Shown: in pieces, positions 28,177-36,929 of the stretch
Position numbering within the stretch: position 1 is the first letter of the stretch
Layout of the letters: each line of letters opens with the position of its first letter
Source of the DNA: Limnohabitans sp. WS1
Lineage (GTDB): Bacteria > Pseudomonadota > Gammaproteobacteria > Burkholderiales > Burkholderiaceae_C
NCBI RefSeq assembly: GCF_003063265.1
Contig: NZ_NERU01000005.1
Location: 1-64,000, forward strand
DNA length: 64,000 nucleotides
Direction of reading: 5' to 3'
The notes under the pieces: generated by a model
Databases searched by the model: none
What the model was told of the DNA's origin: nothing
Seen by the model: the letters and a program-made list of their open reading frames with translations, nothing else
Translations under genes and position numbers: made by a program

Positions 28177-28775
28177 TGCTTTTTGCAGGAACCCCGCCCC
28201 GAGGGCGATGGTCGTGGTCTGCAGGCGCTTGATCGCGGCGGGGGCGCCGCTCCTACAAAACTCCGCTTGCACAAAACGCCGTAAGCACTCGGTCTCGGCG
28301 CTGCTTTTTGTAGGAGCCCCGCCCTCGGGGCGATGGGGCGTGGTTTGCGAGCGCTTGATCGCGGCGGGGGCGCCGCTCCTACAAAACTCCGCTTGCACAA
28401 AACGCCGTAAGCATTCGGTTTCGGCGCTGCTTTTTGCAGGAGCCCCGCCCCGAGGGCGATGGTCGTGGTCTGCAGGCGCTTGATCGCGGCGGGGGCGCCG
28501 CTCCTACAAAACTCCGCTTGCACAAAACGCCGTAAGCACTCGGTTTTGTCACTGCTTTTTGCAGGAGCCCCGCCCTCGGGGCGATGGGTCGTGGTCTGCA
28601 GGCGCTTGATCGCGGCGGGGGCGTCGCTCCTACAAAACTCCGCTTGCACAAAACGCCACAAGCACTCGGTCTCGGCGCTGCTTTTTGTAGGAGCCCCGCC
28701 CTCGGGGCGATGGGGCGTGGTCTGCAGGCGCTTGATCGCGGCGGGGGCGCCGCTCCTACAAAACTCCGCTTGCAC
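28177..28775. repeat. REP family A, five units of about 124 bases
   Basis: Five units, each starting CTGCTTTTTG(C/T)AGGAGCC, then CCGCCCTCGGGGCGATGG, CTGCAGGCGCTTGATCG, a right arm ending GCTCCTACA, and a linker AAACTCCGCTTGCACAAAAC. Unit starts are near 28177, 28301, 28426, 28550 and 28678. The array lies between the SDR and crotonase genes; 28019-28176 shows no gene. Confidence 0.92.
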
Positions 28776-28781
28776 CACGCC

Positions 28782-29594
28782 TCAATCCTTGTGGGCTGGC
28801 CAGGCAAAGGCCAACGGTTGTTTGCTCAGAAACCGGTTGACGGCTTCACGGTGTTCGGCGGTGCCTGCGGCCAGCGCTTGCGCTTGGGCTTCGGCCGTCA
28901 ACATGTCTTGCAGACCCCCACCCAAAGCGCTGCCCAAGCTGCGCTTGATGAGCGACACCGCTGTGGGCGATGCACCCACAAAGCTGCGTGCCATGGCGTG
29001 TGCGCGGGCCAACAGTTGTTCGGGCGCGTGCAGCTCCATCACAATGCCCAGCCGCAAGGCTTCTTGCGCGTCGATGTCGCGGGCCGAGAGCATGATTTCT
29101 TTGGCACGCTGCACACCCACCACCCGGGGCAAGGTGTAGAGCGCACCCACATCGGGCACCAAACCGACCTTGAGGAAGGACATGTTGAACCAAGCACGAG
29201 GCGTGGCCAGCACGAAGTCGGCCGACAGCGCCAGACTGAATCCCGCACCGGCGGCCGCGCCATCGACGGCGGCAATCACCGGACGGTCGAGCGTGAGCAA
29301 AATTTGCACCCATTCGTGCAAGGTCTGCATGCGGCTGAGCCAAGCGCCGTTTTCATGCTGGACCTCGGCCATGTTTTTCAGATCACCGCCCGCACAAAAG
29401 TGCCCACCTGCGCCCGTCAGCACCACGGCCCGAATGTCTTTGTTTTGCTGAATGTGACGCAGCGCCACAACCAGACCATCGCGCATGGCCATCTCGAGTG
29501 CATTGCGCTTGGCTGGACTGTTGAAAGTGAGGGTGGCGACTTGGTCACTCACCTCAAATTGAAGTGCTGTTGATGCAAGGGTGTTGGCGGTCAT
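28782..29594 (-). CDS. Enoyl-CoA hydratase/isomerase
   Basis: A 270-residue crotonase-fold protein. It has GAGGHFCAGGDLK near 61-73 and AAVDGAAAGAGFSLALSADF near 105-124, forming the oxyanion hole, and a C-terminal SKQPLAF tail. It hydrates or isomerises an enoyl-CoA. The start at 29594 overlaps the stop of the upstream 2,4-dienoyl-CoA reductase-like gene (ATGA), so the two are translationally coupled and probably act on the same unsaturated intermediates. Confidence 0.85.
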   Translation of the reverse strand: MTANTLASTALQFEVSDQVATLTFNSPAKRNALEMAMRDGLVVALRHIQQNKDIRAVVLTGAGGHFCAGGDLKNMAEVQHENGAWLSRMQTLHEWVQILLTLDRPVIAAVDGAAAGAGFSLALSADFVLATPRAWFNMSFLKVGLVPDVGALYTLPRVVGVQRAKEIMLSARDIDAQEALRLGIVMELHAPEQLLARAHAMARSFVGASPTAVSLIKRSLGSALGGGLQDMLTAEAQAQALAAGTAEHREAVNRFLSKQPLAFAWPAHKD

Positions 29595-30382
29595 GTCAAG
29601 GCTCCTGAGTAATCCCGGCCACCGGCCAGGGAACTGCCACCGTCCACCACCATGATGGCACCGGTGACGAATGCGGCGTGCGGCGACGCCAAAAACAGCG
29701 CCATGTCGGCGATCTCTTCGACCCGGCCCATGCGCTGCAGGGGCACGGACTGCGTCATGCGTTGCAGCGTCTCGGGTGTGGGCGCGAGGCGGCGGATGCC
29801 TTCGGTGTCGCCAATCGGACCGGGCACGATGGAATTCACGCGCACGCCTTCGGGCCCCCACTCCATGGCCAGCACCCGCGTGAGCATGTCCACGCCCGCC
29901 TTGGCCGCACACACATGGGCTTGCAGCTTGGTGGGGTTGAAGGCCTGTGGTGCCGAGATGTTGATGACGCAGGCACCTGGACGGCGCAGGTGTTCGTAGC
30001 CTGCACGCAGCACATGGAAGGTGCCGTTCAGGTCAATGTCGACCACCGTCTTGAATCCGTTGGCCGACATGCCCAAAGCGGGTGCCAGAAAGTTGCCCGC
30101 AGCGCCCGAGACCAGCACGTCAAACGGGCCAATGGCGTCACGCGCCTGCTGCAGCGCAGCGGCAATGCCTGTGGCGTCGCGCACATCGGCGCTGTAGCCC
30201 TCGACCTGCGTGCCATGTTGGCGCAATTGTTCAACCGCTTGGGCCACGCGCTCGGCGTTGCGGCTGGCAATCGCCACGTTTGCCCCGGCCTGGGCAAACG
30301 CGGTGGCGATGCCCAGGTTGATGCCGCTGCTGCCACCGGCCACAAACACCGACTGGCCTTTGAAACTCAAGGGGATGCGCAT
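29591..30382 (-). CDS. 2,4-dienoyl-CoA reductase-like SDR (DECR2 type)
   Basis: A 263-residue SDR. The cofactor loop is AGGSSGINLG, followed by NVAIASRNAERV. The usual Tyr-x3-Lys is changed: Lys161 is present, but the Tyr position is Val157. That, with AAKAGVDMLTRVLAMEWGP and PGPIGDTEGIRRLAP, matches peroxisomal 2,4-dienoyl-CoA reductases, which use NADPH to reduce dienoyl-CoA. This implies a substrate with pre-existing double bonds, as in isoprenoids or unsaturated side chains (inference). The ATG follows AGGAGACCCC. Confidence 0.78.
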   Translation of the reverse strand: MRIPLSFKGQSVFVAGGSSGINLGIATAFAQAGANVAIASRNAERVAQAVEQLRQHGTQVEGYSADVRDATGIAAALQQARDAIGPFDVLVSGAAGNFLAPALGMSANGFKTVVDIDLNGTFHVLRAGYEHLRRPGACVINISAPQAFNPTKLQAHVCAAKAGVDMLTRVLAMEWGPEGVRVNSIVPGPIGDTEGIRRLAPTPETLQRMTQSVPLQRMGRVEEIADMALFLASPHAAFVTGAIMVVDGGSSLAGGRDYSGALT

Positions 30383-30460
30383 GGGGTCTCCTGTTGGGAA
30401 AAGTGCGATTTGCAAATGGATGCTTTGGCGTGGGCTCCTGCAGCTAAGCCGTCTGGCCCT

Positions 30461-30540
30461 CGCAGGTCGGTGGCTTTAGCCCCGACATGCGGCCTGAGCC
30501 GAAGCCCGCCATGTCGGACCTGAAGGTACCGACCTACAAC
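30461..30540. repeat. REP family B, short cluster
   Basis: A family B arm, AGGTCGGTGGCTTTAGCC then CCGACATG, and a degenerate inverted arm, CATGTCGGACCTGAAGG then TACCGACCTAC. It is followed at about 30568-30600 by a worn family A arm ending GGCTCCTACA. It fills the gap between the dienoyl-CoA reductase gene and the acyl-CoA synthetase gene. Confidence 0.75.
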
Positions 30541-30620
30541 TGCAAGCGATGGCTTGCGGGCCACGGGCACCCCATCGCCAGCAGGGCTGGCTCCTACACA
30601 ACAAGCGGGGTGCGGGTGGG

Positions 30621-32336
30621 TCATGGGGTCGCCTGTGGAGGGGTTGCGGCCAAGCGGGCGCGTTCTTGCTCTTGCAACTGCCGCCAGAGGATCTTGCCGG
30701 TGCCCGACTTGGGCAGCACGTCCACAAAACGCACGATGCGGGGGGTTTTGTAGGCGGCCATGTGTTCACGGCTCCAGTCGATGAGGTCTTGCTCGGTGAC
30801 TTGGCCTTGGAAGGCAGGCTTGAGCACCAAGAGGGCCATCACGTTTTCGCCGCGCTTGTCGTCGGGCACAGCAATCACGCAAGCCTCGTGCACGGCCGGG
30901 TGTTCGTACAAGGTGTTTTCTACCTCAGCGGGCCAGACCTTGAAGCCCGAGACGTTGACCATGCGCTTGAGGCGGTCGCGCATGAAGAAGTAACCCTCTT
31001 CGTCCACGCTGGCCAGGTCGCCCGTGCGGAAAAACGTTTGGCCATCCAGCTCAAAAAATGAAGACTGGTTGGCCTGCTCGTTTTGCCAATAGCCGCGCAT
31101 CAGTTGCGCGCCACGCGTGACCAATTCACCCACCTCGCCGACGGGTAACTCGCGCAGGGTCTCAGGGTCCACGATGCGCGCATCCACGCCGGGCGTGATG
31201 ACGCCCAGGCACTGGCGCTTGCCGCGTGCCGGTGGGTTGCCCAGCAAAAATGAAGCGGTCTCGGTCATGCCGTAGGCTTCGTTGTAGGCGATGCCAAAAC
31301 GCGTTTGCAGCAAATTCGCCACCGTCTCGGGCATGGCGGCACCGCCGCCCGACAGGGTGGACAAGCTGCTCAGGTCGCGCTGCGCGGCGGCCGGGTTGGC
31401 AAAAAAGTCGATCAGCATGGCGGGAGGTGCAGACCAAGTCGTGACGCGGTGCTTCTCGATCAAGCGCGCCGCTGACGCTGCATGCCAGCGCGGCAGCATG
31501 ACCACGGTGGCCCCCAGCGTGATCGGCACGTTCAGGCCGCCTTGCATGCCCAGCATGTGGAACAGCGGTGCCACGGCCAGAAACACCGAGTCCATGTGCA
31601 TGCTGCGCCAGACCTGCGCAGCCATGTTGGACGCCAGCACCGTGGCGTGCGTGTGCATGCAGCCCTTGGGGTGACCGGTGGTGCCCGAGGTGTAGGGCAG
31701 CACACACAGGTCGTCGCTGTGTGGGTGCTCTGCGGGCGCGGGCAAGGCCTGTGCGATGGCGTCTTCGAGCCCATGCAGGCCCGGGGCCTCGGGCCACTGG
31801 CGCGGGGCCAACACAACTTCAGGCACCTCATCCGGCACTTCGTCACTGACGGGCTGCGCGGGCAAGCCTTCTGAATAGGCATGCACCAACACGGCTTGCA
31901 AGGCATCCGGGTTGCCAGCTTGCAGCAACGGCATGACCTGCGGCAACAACTCTTGCGCCACCATGGCCACGCGTGCGCCGCTGTCTTGCAGGTAGTAGCG
32001 GATTTCGCTCTGCGTGCACATGGCGTTGACCGGCACCACCACGGCCCCGGCGCGCATGATGCCGTAGTAGGCCGCCACGTATTGCGGGGAGTTCTGGCTC
32101 ATCAACAAGACCCGATCGCCGCGCTGCACACCCAGGCGCTGCACAAGGTAACCGGCCAGCGCCTCCACACGCGTGAGCAGCGTCGCGTAGCTCAGCGTGC
32201 TGCCGCAAAAGATCACGGCGGGCTTGTTCGGAAAGCGCTCGGCCGCGACCTGAACGTAATGCGTGAGCGGTACCTGCGGCAGGTTCAGCGTGCGCGGAAC
32301 GCCTTTGGGCCAATAAGGCAGCGACGATGTGGACAT
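30621..32336 (-). CDS. AMP-forming acyl-CoA synthetase
   Basis: A 571-residue ANL ligase. Motifs are YTSGTTGHPKGCMHTH, YGMTETASFLLGNPP, FFRTGDLASVDEEGYFF, RLKRMVNVSGFKVWPAEVE, and SGTGKILWRQL with the C-terminal catalytic lysine. It is of the medium/long-chain type and could activate a fatty, isoprenoid or cyclic acid; the sequence does not settle which. The ATG at 32336 follows AAAGAG. A GTG at 32372, nine bases past the dehydrogenase stop, would add twelve residues. Confidence 0.83.
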   Translation of the reverse strand: MSTSSLPYWPKGVPRTLNLPQVPLTHYVQVAAERFPNKPAVIFCGSTLSYATLLTRVEALAGYLVQRLGVQRGDRVLLMSQNSPQYVAAYYGIMRAGAVVVPVNAMCTQSEIRYYLQDSGARVAMVAQELLPQVMPLLQAGNPDALQAVLVHAYSEGLPAQPVSDEVPDEVPEVVLAPRQWPEAPGLHGLEDAIAQALPAPAEHPHSDDLCVLPYTSGTTGHPKGCMHTHATVLASNMAAQVWRSMHMDSVFLAVAPLFHMLGMQGGLNVPITLGATVVMLPRWHAASAARLIEKHRVTTWSAPPAMLIDFFANPAAAQRDLSSLSTLSGGGAAMPETVANLLQTRFGIAYNEAYGMTETASFLLGNPPARGKRQCLGVITPGVDARIVDPETLRELPVGEVGELVTRGAQLMRGYWQNEQANQSSFFELDGQTFFRTGDLASVDEEGYFFMRDRLKRMVNVSGFKVWPAEVENTLYEHPAVHEACVIAVPDDKRGENVMALLVLKPAFQGQVTEQDLIDWSREHMAAYKTPRIVRFVDVLPKSGTGKILWRQLQEQERARLAATPPQATP

Positions 32337-32381
32337 GAGCGGCTCTTTAGGCAGGTGCGGTGTGGGGGTCACAAACGGTGA

Positions 32382-33533
32382 TCACAAACTGCGCGAGATC
32401 AACTCTTTCATGACCTCGCTGGTGCCGCCATAGATGCGGGTCACACGCGAGTCCACAAAGGCGCGGGTGATGGGGTACTCCATCATGTAGCCGTAGCCGC
32501 CGTACAGCTGGAGCAACTCGTCGAGCGCCTTGCCCAGCTCTTCGGTGGCAAACAGTTTGGCCATGGCGCCTTCTTGCACGGTGAGCTTGCGGCGCAGGTG
32601 CTCGGCGAGGTACTGGTCCACCATCATGCGCACGGCGGTGGTGCGGACTTTGATTTCGGCCAGTTTGAAGCGGGTGTTCTGAAAGTCAAACAGCGGCTTG
32701 CCAAAAACCACGCGCTCTTTGGTGTAGCGCACGGTCTCGTCAAACATCGCTTCCATCTTGGCGGCGGCACCCAGCGCGATCACAAAACGTTCTTGCGCCA
32801 GCTCTTGCATGAGGTAGGCAAAGCCCTTGTTCTCTTCGCCCAGGATGTTGGTCACGGGCACGCGCACGTCTTCAAAAAACAGCTCGGCGGTGTCGGCCGC
32901 TTCCTGGCCCATTTTGTCGAGCTTGCGGCCTTTGCGAAAACCGGCGCGGTCGGCCTCGACCAAAATCAACGACACGCCTTTGGCACCCAGCTCGGGCTCG
33001 GTCTTGGCCACCACCACGACCAGGTCGCAGTTCAGGCCGTTCGAGATGAAGGTCTTGGCGCCGTTGATGACGTACTCATCGCCCTCGCGGCGCGCCGTGG
33101 TGCGGATGGCTTTGAGGTCGCTGCCCGCGCCGGGCTCGCTCATGGCAATGGCCAGGATCACCTCGCCCATAGCACATTGGGGGAGCCACTGGGCTTTTTG
33201 TTCTGGCGTTCCCAAGCGCTCGATGTAAGGTGCCACCACGTCCGAGTGCAGCCCAAAGCCCAAGCCGCTCACACCCGAGCGGCCAATCTCTTCGACGATC
33301 ACGGCCGCGTGGCCGAAGTCGCCGCCGCCACCGCCCCATTCAGGGTCCATGGTGGCGCAGAGCAAACCTTCGCGCCCGGCCTTGAGCCAGGTTTCGCGGT
33401 CCACCTTGCCGTCTTTGTCCCACTGGGCTTGGCGGGGTTTGCATTCGCGCTCCAGAAAGCGGCGCACGGTGGTGCGCAGCATTTCGTGATCTTCACGGAA
33501 CACGCTGCGGGGGAAAGTCAGGATGCTGTCCAT
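32382..33533 (-). CDS. Acyl-CoA dehydrogenase, long-chain type
   Basis: A 383-residue acyl-CoA dehydrogenase. It has SEPGAGSDLKAI (132-143), TFISNG (161-166) and DKMGQEAADTAELFF (206-220). The C-terminal motif is YGGTSEVM, without the usual glutamate; the likely base is Glu249 in QERF, as in long-chain and isovaleryl enzymes. It lies between an acyl-CoA synthetase and an SDR on the same strand (gaps of 45 and 7 bases), which fits a beta-oxidation operon. Confidence 0.84.
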   Translation of the reverse strand: MDSILTFPRSVFREDHEMLRTTVRRFLERECKPRQAQWDKDGKVDRETWLKAGREGLLCATMDPEWGGGGGDFGHAAVIVEEIGRSGVSGLGFGLHSDVVAPYIERLGTPEQKAQWLPQCAMGEVILAIAMSEPGAGSDLKAIRTTARREGDEYVINGAKTFISNGLNCDLVVVVAKTEPELGAKGVSLILVEADRAGFRKGRKLDKMGQEAADTAELFFEDVRVPVTNILGEENKGFAYLMQELAQERFVIALGAAAKMEAMFDETVRYTKERVVFGKPLFDFQNTRFKLAEIKVRTTAVRMMVDQYLAEHLRRKLTVQEGAMAKLFATEELGKALDELLQLYGGYGYMMEYPITRAFVDSRVTRIYGGTSEVMKELISRSL

Positions 33534-33540
33534 ACGCGCC

Positions 33541-34368
33541 TCAAGGACGGCCGCCGCCGCAAACCAACACCTGGCCGCTGACGTAGTTGGACTCAGGGAT
33601 GCAGAACATGTAGACCGCGCCCGCGGCCTCTTCGGGTGTGCCGCCCCGGCCCAGCGGGATGGTGGATTCGGCGGCCTTCAGGCGATCGGGTTGCACGCCG
33701 ACGGCGATGGTGCGGCCCTGAATCTCCACGCTGGCGTCACCCGCCGTCAGGGGTTGCGTCAGGCGCGTCATGATCAGGCCGAAGGCCACGCTGTTGACGT
33801 TGACCTTGTAACGGCCCCACTCTTTGGCCATGGCTTTGGTCAAACCGTTGATGCCGGCCTTGGCAGCGGCGTAGTTGGCTTGGCCTGCGTTGCCGTACAC
33901 GCCCGAGGTGGACGAGATGTTGACCACCTTGCGGTGCTTGGGCGTGCCCGCTTCGGCCTCTTTCTTGGCCGCTTCGCGGATGAAACCCGAGGCAGCGCGC
34001 AAGATGCGAAACGGTGCCGTCATGTGCACGGCCAGCATGGCATCCCACTGCTCATCGCTCATCTTTTGCAGCACGTTGTCCCAGGTGTAACCGGCGTTGT
34101 TGACGATGATGTCGATGCCGCCAAAGGCGTCGAGCGCGGTCTTGACGAAACGGTCGCCAAAGTCGGTGTCGGTCACGCTGCCGATGCAGGCCACGGCCTG
34201 GCCACCGCTGGCGATGATGTCGGCCACCGTCTGCTCAGCCGGGGCTTGGTCGAGGTCGTTGATGACGACGCGTGCGCCTTCGCTGGCGAGCTTGAGCGCG
34301 ATTTCACGGCCGATGCCTCGGCCAGAACCTGACACCAGGGCCACTTGGCCTTCGAGTTTGCGGGTCAT
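33541..34368 (-). CDS. Short-chain dehydrogenase, FabG/HSD17B4-like
   Basis: A 275-residue SDR. The cofactor loop is SGSGRGIG (13-20, Ser instead of the usual Thr), with NNAG (90-93), ISSTSG (151-156) and catalytic Tyr166 and Lys170. The insertion AAKKEAEAGTPKHRK near 133-147 is longer than in FabG. The likely job is oxidation of a beta-hydroxyacyl-CoA made by the nearby MaoC/FAS1 hydratase. The gene is seven bases upstream of the long-chain-type dehydrogenase. Confidence 0.82.
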   Translation of the reverse strand: MTRKLEGQVALVSGSGRGIGREIALKLASEGARVVINDLDQAPAEQTVADIIASGGQAVACIGSVTDTDFGDRFVKTALDAFGGIDIIVNNAGYTWDNVLQKMSDEQWDAMLAVHMTAPFRILRAASGFIREAAKKEAEAGTPKHRKVVNISSTSGVYGNAGQANYAAAKAGINGLTKAMAKEWGRYKVNVNSVAFGLIMTRLTQPLTAGDASVEIQGRTIAVGVQPDRLKAAESTIPLGRGGTPEEAAGAVYMFCIPESNYVSGQVLVCGGGRP

Positions 34369-34420
34369 GAGGAGTCCTTTTCTATGGCATGTTGAAGTTT
34401 GAAACGTATGCGCAAGTCAT

Positions 34421-34605
34421 TTCGTAGGTCGGTGGCTTCAGCCCCGACATTGCTGACTTTGGCGGAGGCTGCATGTCGGGGCTGAAGCCGCCGACCTACA
34501 ACATCTTTGTGCATCGATCTCGTAGGTCGGTACTCGCAGAGTCCGACATGATGGGTTTCGGCACAGGCCCATGTCGGGGTCTTCGACCGCCGACCTACAA
34601 CATCT
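34421..34605. repeat. REP family B, two palindromic units
   Basis: Two units made of arms GTAGGTCGGTGGCTTCAGCC and its complement CTGAAGCCGCCGACCTAC. The second unit is degenerate (GTAGGTCGGTACTCGCAG and TCGACCGCCGACCTACAA). Both end in CTACAACATCTTTG, a shared tail. They fill the gap 34369-34648 between the SDR and MaoC genes; no gene is seen there. Confidence 0.85.
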
Positions 34606-34648
34606 TTGAGCATTGAAAATTTCACAGAGCCGAATCAATCCTGATGTT

Positions 34649-35068
34649 TCAGGCCAGCGCCACCACGGCGTCGCCTGCCAGCTTGACCTGGCCTTCGGCG
34701 TTGGCGGTGGTGAGCGACAGGCGCACACGGCGCTCGCCATCGACTTCAAACTTTTCGGTCACCTGGCCTGTGCAGGTGATTTTTTCGCCCACCTGCGTCA
34801 TCGCGGCAAAGCGCACGCTGTAGTCGCGAATGGCCGTTTGCGGCACCCAGTTGGTGAGCAGGCGGGCCAGCCAGCCCATGGACAACATGCCGTGGGCGAT
34901 CACATCGGGCAGGCCCGCGATGTGCGCGAAATCGGTGTCGACGTGGATCGGGTTGTGGTCGCCCGAAGCGCCACAGTACAGCGCCAACGTTAGGCGCGAA
35001 ACGGGTGGCAACTCCAGCGCAGGAATGGCGTCGCCCACTTGCAGGGCATCAAAAGAGGGGAGTGTCAT
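34649..35068 (-). CDS. MaoC-like hydratase subunit
   Basis: A 139-residue single hotdog domain with the R-hydratase signature YCGASGDHNPIHVD followed by GLPDVIAHGML; the conserved Asp and His are the expected catalytic pair. It starts 10 bases after the FAS1-like hotdog gene. Adjacent pairs like this usually form one heteromeric enoyl-CoA hydratase, as in steroid side-chain degradation. The ATG at 35068 follows AAGGAAA. Good confidence in family, low in substrate. Confidence 0.84.
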   Translation of the reverse strand: MTLPSFDALQVGDAIPALELPPVSRLTLALYCGASGDHNPIHVDTDFAHIAGLPDVIAHGMLSMGWLARLLTNWVPQTAIRDYSVRFAAMTQVGEKITCTGQVTEKFEVDGERRVRLSLTTANAEGQVKLAGDAVVALA

Positions 35069-35078
35069 GGGGGTTTCC

Positions 35079-35531
35079 TTATGCACTGACGCCGTGGCGC
35101 AAAACGGTCACGGCGCGCAGGTCGGCCACATGCTCGCCACGCTGGTTGCTGACGCGGGTTTTGCGCACGACGAATTCGAGTGCGCCACCCTTTTTGTCGT
35201 AGATGTCTTCGATGCGCTGTTCAAAACGCAGCACATCGCCCGCATAGGCCATGCGGTGAAAAGTGAAGCCCTGCTCGCCGTGCAGCAGCTTGCGGTAGTC
35301 CATGCCCAGCAGGTTGCGGATCGCGGCCGGGTCGGGCGACTCCATCTCCAGGCAAAACAAAAACGTGGGCGGCACGGGCAAGGCCGGGTGCCCGGCAGCG
35401 CGGGCAGCTTCTTCGTCGGTGTAGACCGGGTCGGTCTGGCCCGTGGCCTTGGCGAAGAATTTCAGGCGGCCCTTTTCCACCAGCACCTCGAAGGCGGGCA
35501 TGGTGTGGCCGATGTATTGGCGGTCGATCAT
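35079..35531 (-). CDS. FAS1-like (MaoC N-terminal type) dehydratase subunit
   Basis: A 150-residue single hotdog protein. It has KFFAKATGQTDPVYTDEEAA near 24-43, PVPPTFLFCLEM and GEQGFTFHRMAYAGDVL. It resembles the N-terminal half of two-hotdog hydratases and lacks the full catalytic motif, so it likely pairs with the MaoC subunit encoded just downstream. Both are between the SDR and the SCP-x thiolase genes. Confidence 0.82.
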   Translation of the reverse strand: MIDRQYIGHTMPAFEVLVEKGRLKFFAKATGQTDPVYTDEEAARAAGHPALPVPPTFLFCLEMESPDPAAIRNLLGMDYRKLLHGEQGFTFHRMAYAGDVLRFEQRIEDIYDKKGGALEFVVRKTRVSNQRGEHVADLRAVTVLRHGVSA

Positions 35532-35589
35532 TTTTCACCCCCTTGGGGGGCAGCGACTACACGAAGTGAGGAGCGTGGGGGCTTCATAT

Positions 35590-36783
35590 TCACACCTTTT
35601 GGTACAGCGTGACCACACAAGCACCGCCCAAGCCCAGGTTGTGCTGCAGCGCCAAACGTGCGCCTTCGACCTGGCGCTGGTCGGCTGTGCCGCGCAGCTG
35701 CGAGACCAGCTCGTAACACTGCGCCAGCCCGGTGGCCCCCAGCGGGTGGCCCTTGGACAGCAGACCGCCAGAGGGGTTGGTGACGATGCGCCCGCCGTAA
35801 GTGTTGTCGCCGTCCACGATGAACTTTTCGGCGGTGCCTTCGGGCGTGAGGCCCAGGCCTTCGTAGGTGATGAGTTCATTGGCCGTGAAGCAGTCGTGCA
35901 GCTCCACCACGTCCAGGTCTTCGGGGCCGATGCCAGCGGCTTCGTAGACCTGTTTGGCCGCGTTGGCCGTCATGTCGTAGCCCACCACGCGGCGCATGTC
36001 ATCGCTCTCGAAGGTGCTGGGGGTGTCGGTGGTCATGGCCTGTGCGGCAATCACCACACTGGCGTCCAGCTTGTGCTTTTTGGCAAAGTCGGCCGAGCAG
36101 ACGATGGCGGCCGCCGCGCCGCAGGTGGGCGGACAGCACTGGTAGCGCGTGAGCGGACCAAACACGGTGGGCGAAGCCATCACCTCTTCGAGCGAGAGCG
36201 TCTGGCGAAACACGGCCAGCGGGTTGCGCGCCGCGTGCTGGCGCGCCTTGACCGAGATGCGGCCAAAGGTGTCGGCGCGGATGCCGTGCTCCTTCATGTA
36301 GTCCAGGCCTGCGCCCCCAAAGAACTGCGCGGCACGCGGGGCAGACTCATCAAAACCTTGGTGCGCGGTCATGGCCTCGACAAAGCGGACCATGGGCGCG
36401 GGGCGGTCTTGGTACGCCCCTTTCAGCGGGCCGGGCACCATCTGCTCAAAACCGAGCGCAATGGCGCATTCGACCATGCCACTCTCCACAGCTTGGCGCG
36501 CCAGGTACAGCGCACTCGACCCGGTGGAACAGTTGTTGTTGATATTAAAAACCGGGATGCCGGTCAGGCCCACGCCGTAAATGGCCGCCTGCCCGGCGGT
36601 GGAATCGCCATAAACATAGCCCACATAAGCCTGCTGCACGGCGTCGTAGGGCACGCCCGCGTCGTCAAGCGCCAGCTGAGCCGCCCGCGCACCCATGAGG
36701 TGGTAGGACTCGCTGGCCCCGGGTTTGGTGAAGGGGATCATGCCCACGCCGACGACGTGAACTGCGCGCTTGCTAACGGCCAT
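35590..36783 (-). CDS. SCP-x/lipid-transfer type thiolase
   Basis: A 397-residue thiolase of the sterol carrier protein x type. Nucleophile Cys85 sits in NNNCSTGSSAL. It has HDCFTANEL, the GGLLSKGHPLGATG loop with His346, and a second cysteine near 389 in GLGGACVV, so all catalytic residues are present. It would cleave branched or bulky beta-ketoacyl-CoA. It contrasts with the DUF35-fused relative at 25475-27088, which lacks the nucleophile. The ATG follows AAGGAGCAGGC. It is the first gene of this minus-strand group. Confidence 0.85.
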   Translation of the reverse strand: MAVSKRAVHVVGVGMIPFTKPGASESYHLMGARAAQLALDDAGVPYDAVQQAYVGYVYGDSTAGQAAIYGVGLTGIPVFNINNNCSTGSSALYLARQAVESGMVECAIALGFEQMVPGPLKGAYQDRPAPMVRFVEAMTAHQGFDESAPRAAQFFGGAGLDYMKEHGIRADTFGRISVKARQHAARNPLAVFRQTLSLEEVMASPTVFGPLTRYQCCPPTCGAAAAIVCSADFAKKHKLDASVVIAAQAMTTDTPSTFESDDMRRVVGYDMTANAAKQVYEAAGIGPEDLDVVELHDCFTANELITYEGLGLTPEGTAEKFIVDGDNTYGGRIVTNPSGGLLSKGHPLGATGLAQCYELVSQLRGTADQRQVEGARLALQHNLGLGGACVVTLYQKV

Positions 36784-36912
36784 GCCTGCTCCTTGAAAAG
36801 GTCGATACGGACAAAGTATCGAGCGCCAAGGAGGCTTTACCAATCGCCAATCAGGTCAAGATGATTGGCAGGAAGTGACATTTTTGATGATCACACAGCC
36901 TGAATTAATGTC

Positions 36913-36918
36913 TATAAT
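36913..36918 (+). promoter_or_regulatory. Candidate -10 element for the ParS/RES module
   Basis: A perfect TATAAT stands 11 bases before the ATG at 36930. No good -35 is at standard spacing. If transcription starts about seven bases downstream, the mRNA would be nearly leaderless for the ATG at 36930, or carry a short leader for the in-frame ATG at 36951. Confidence 0.45.
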
Positions 36919-36929
36919 CAGACAATTAA

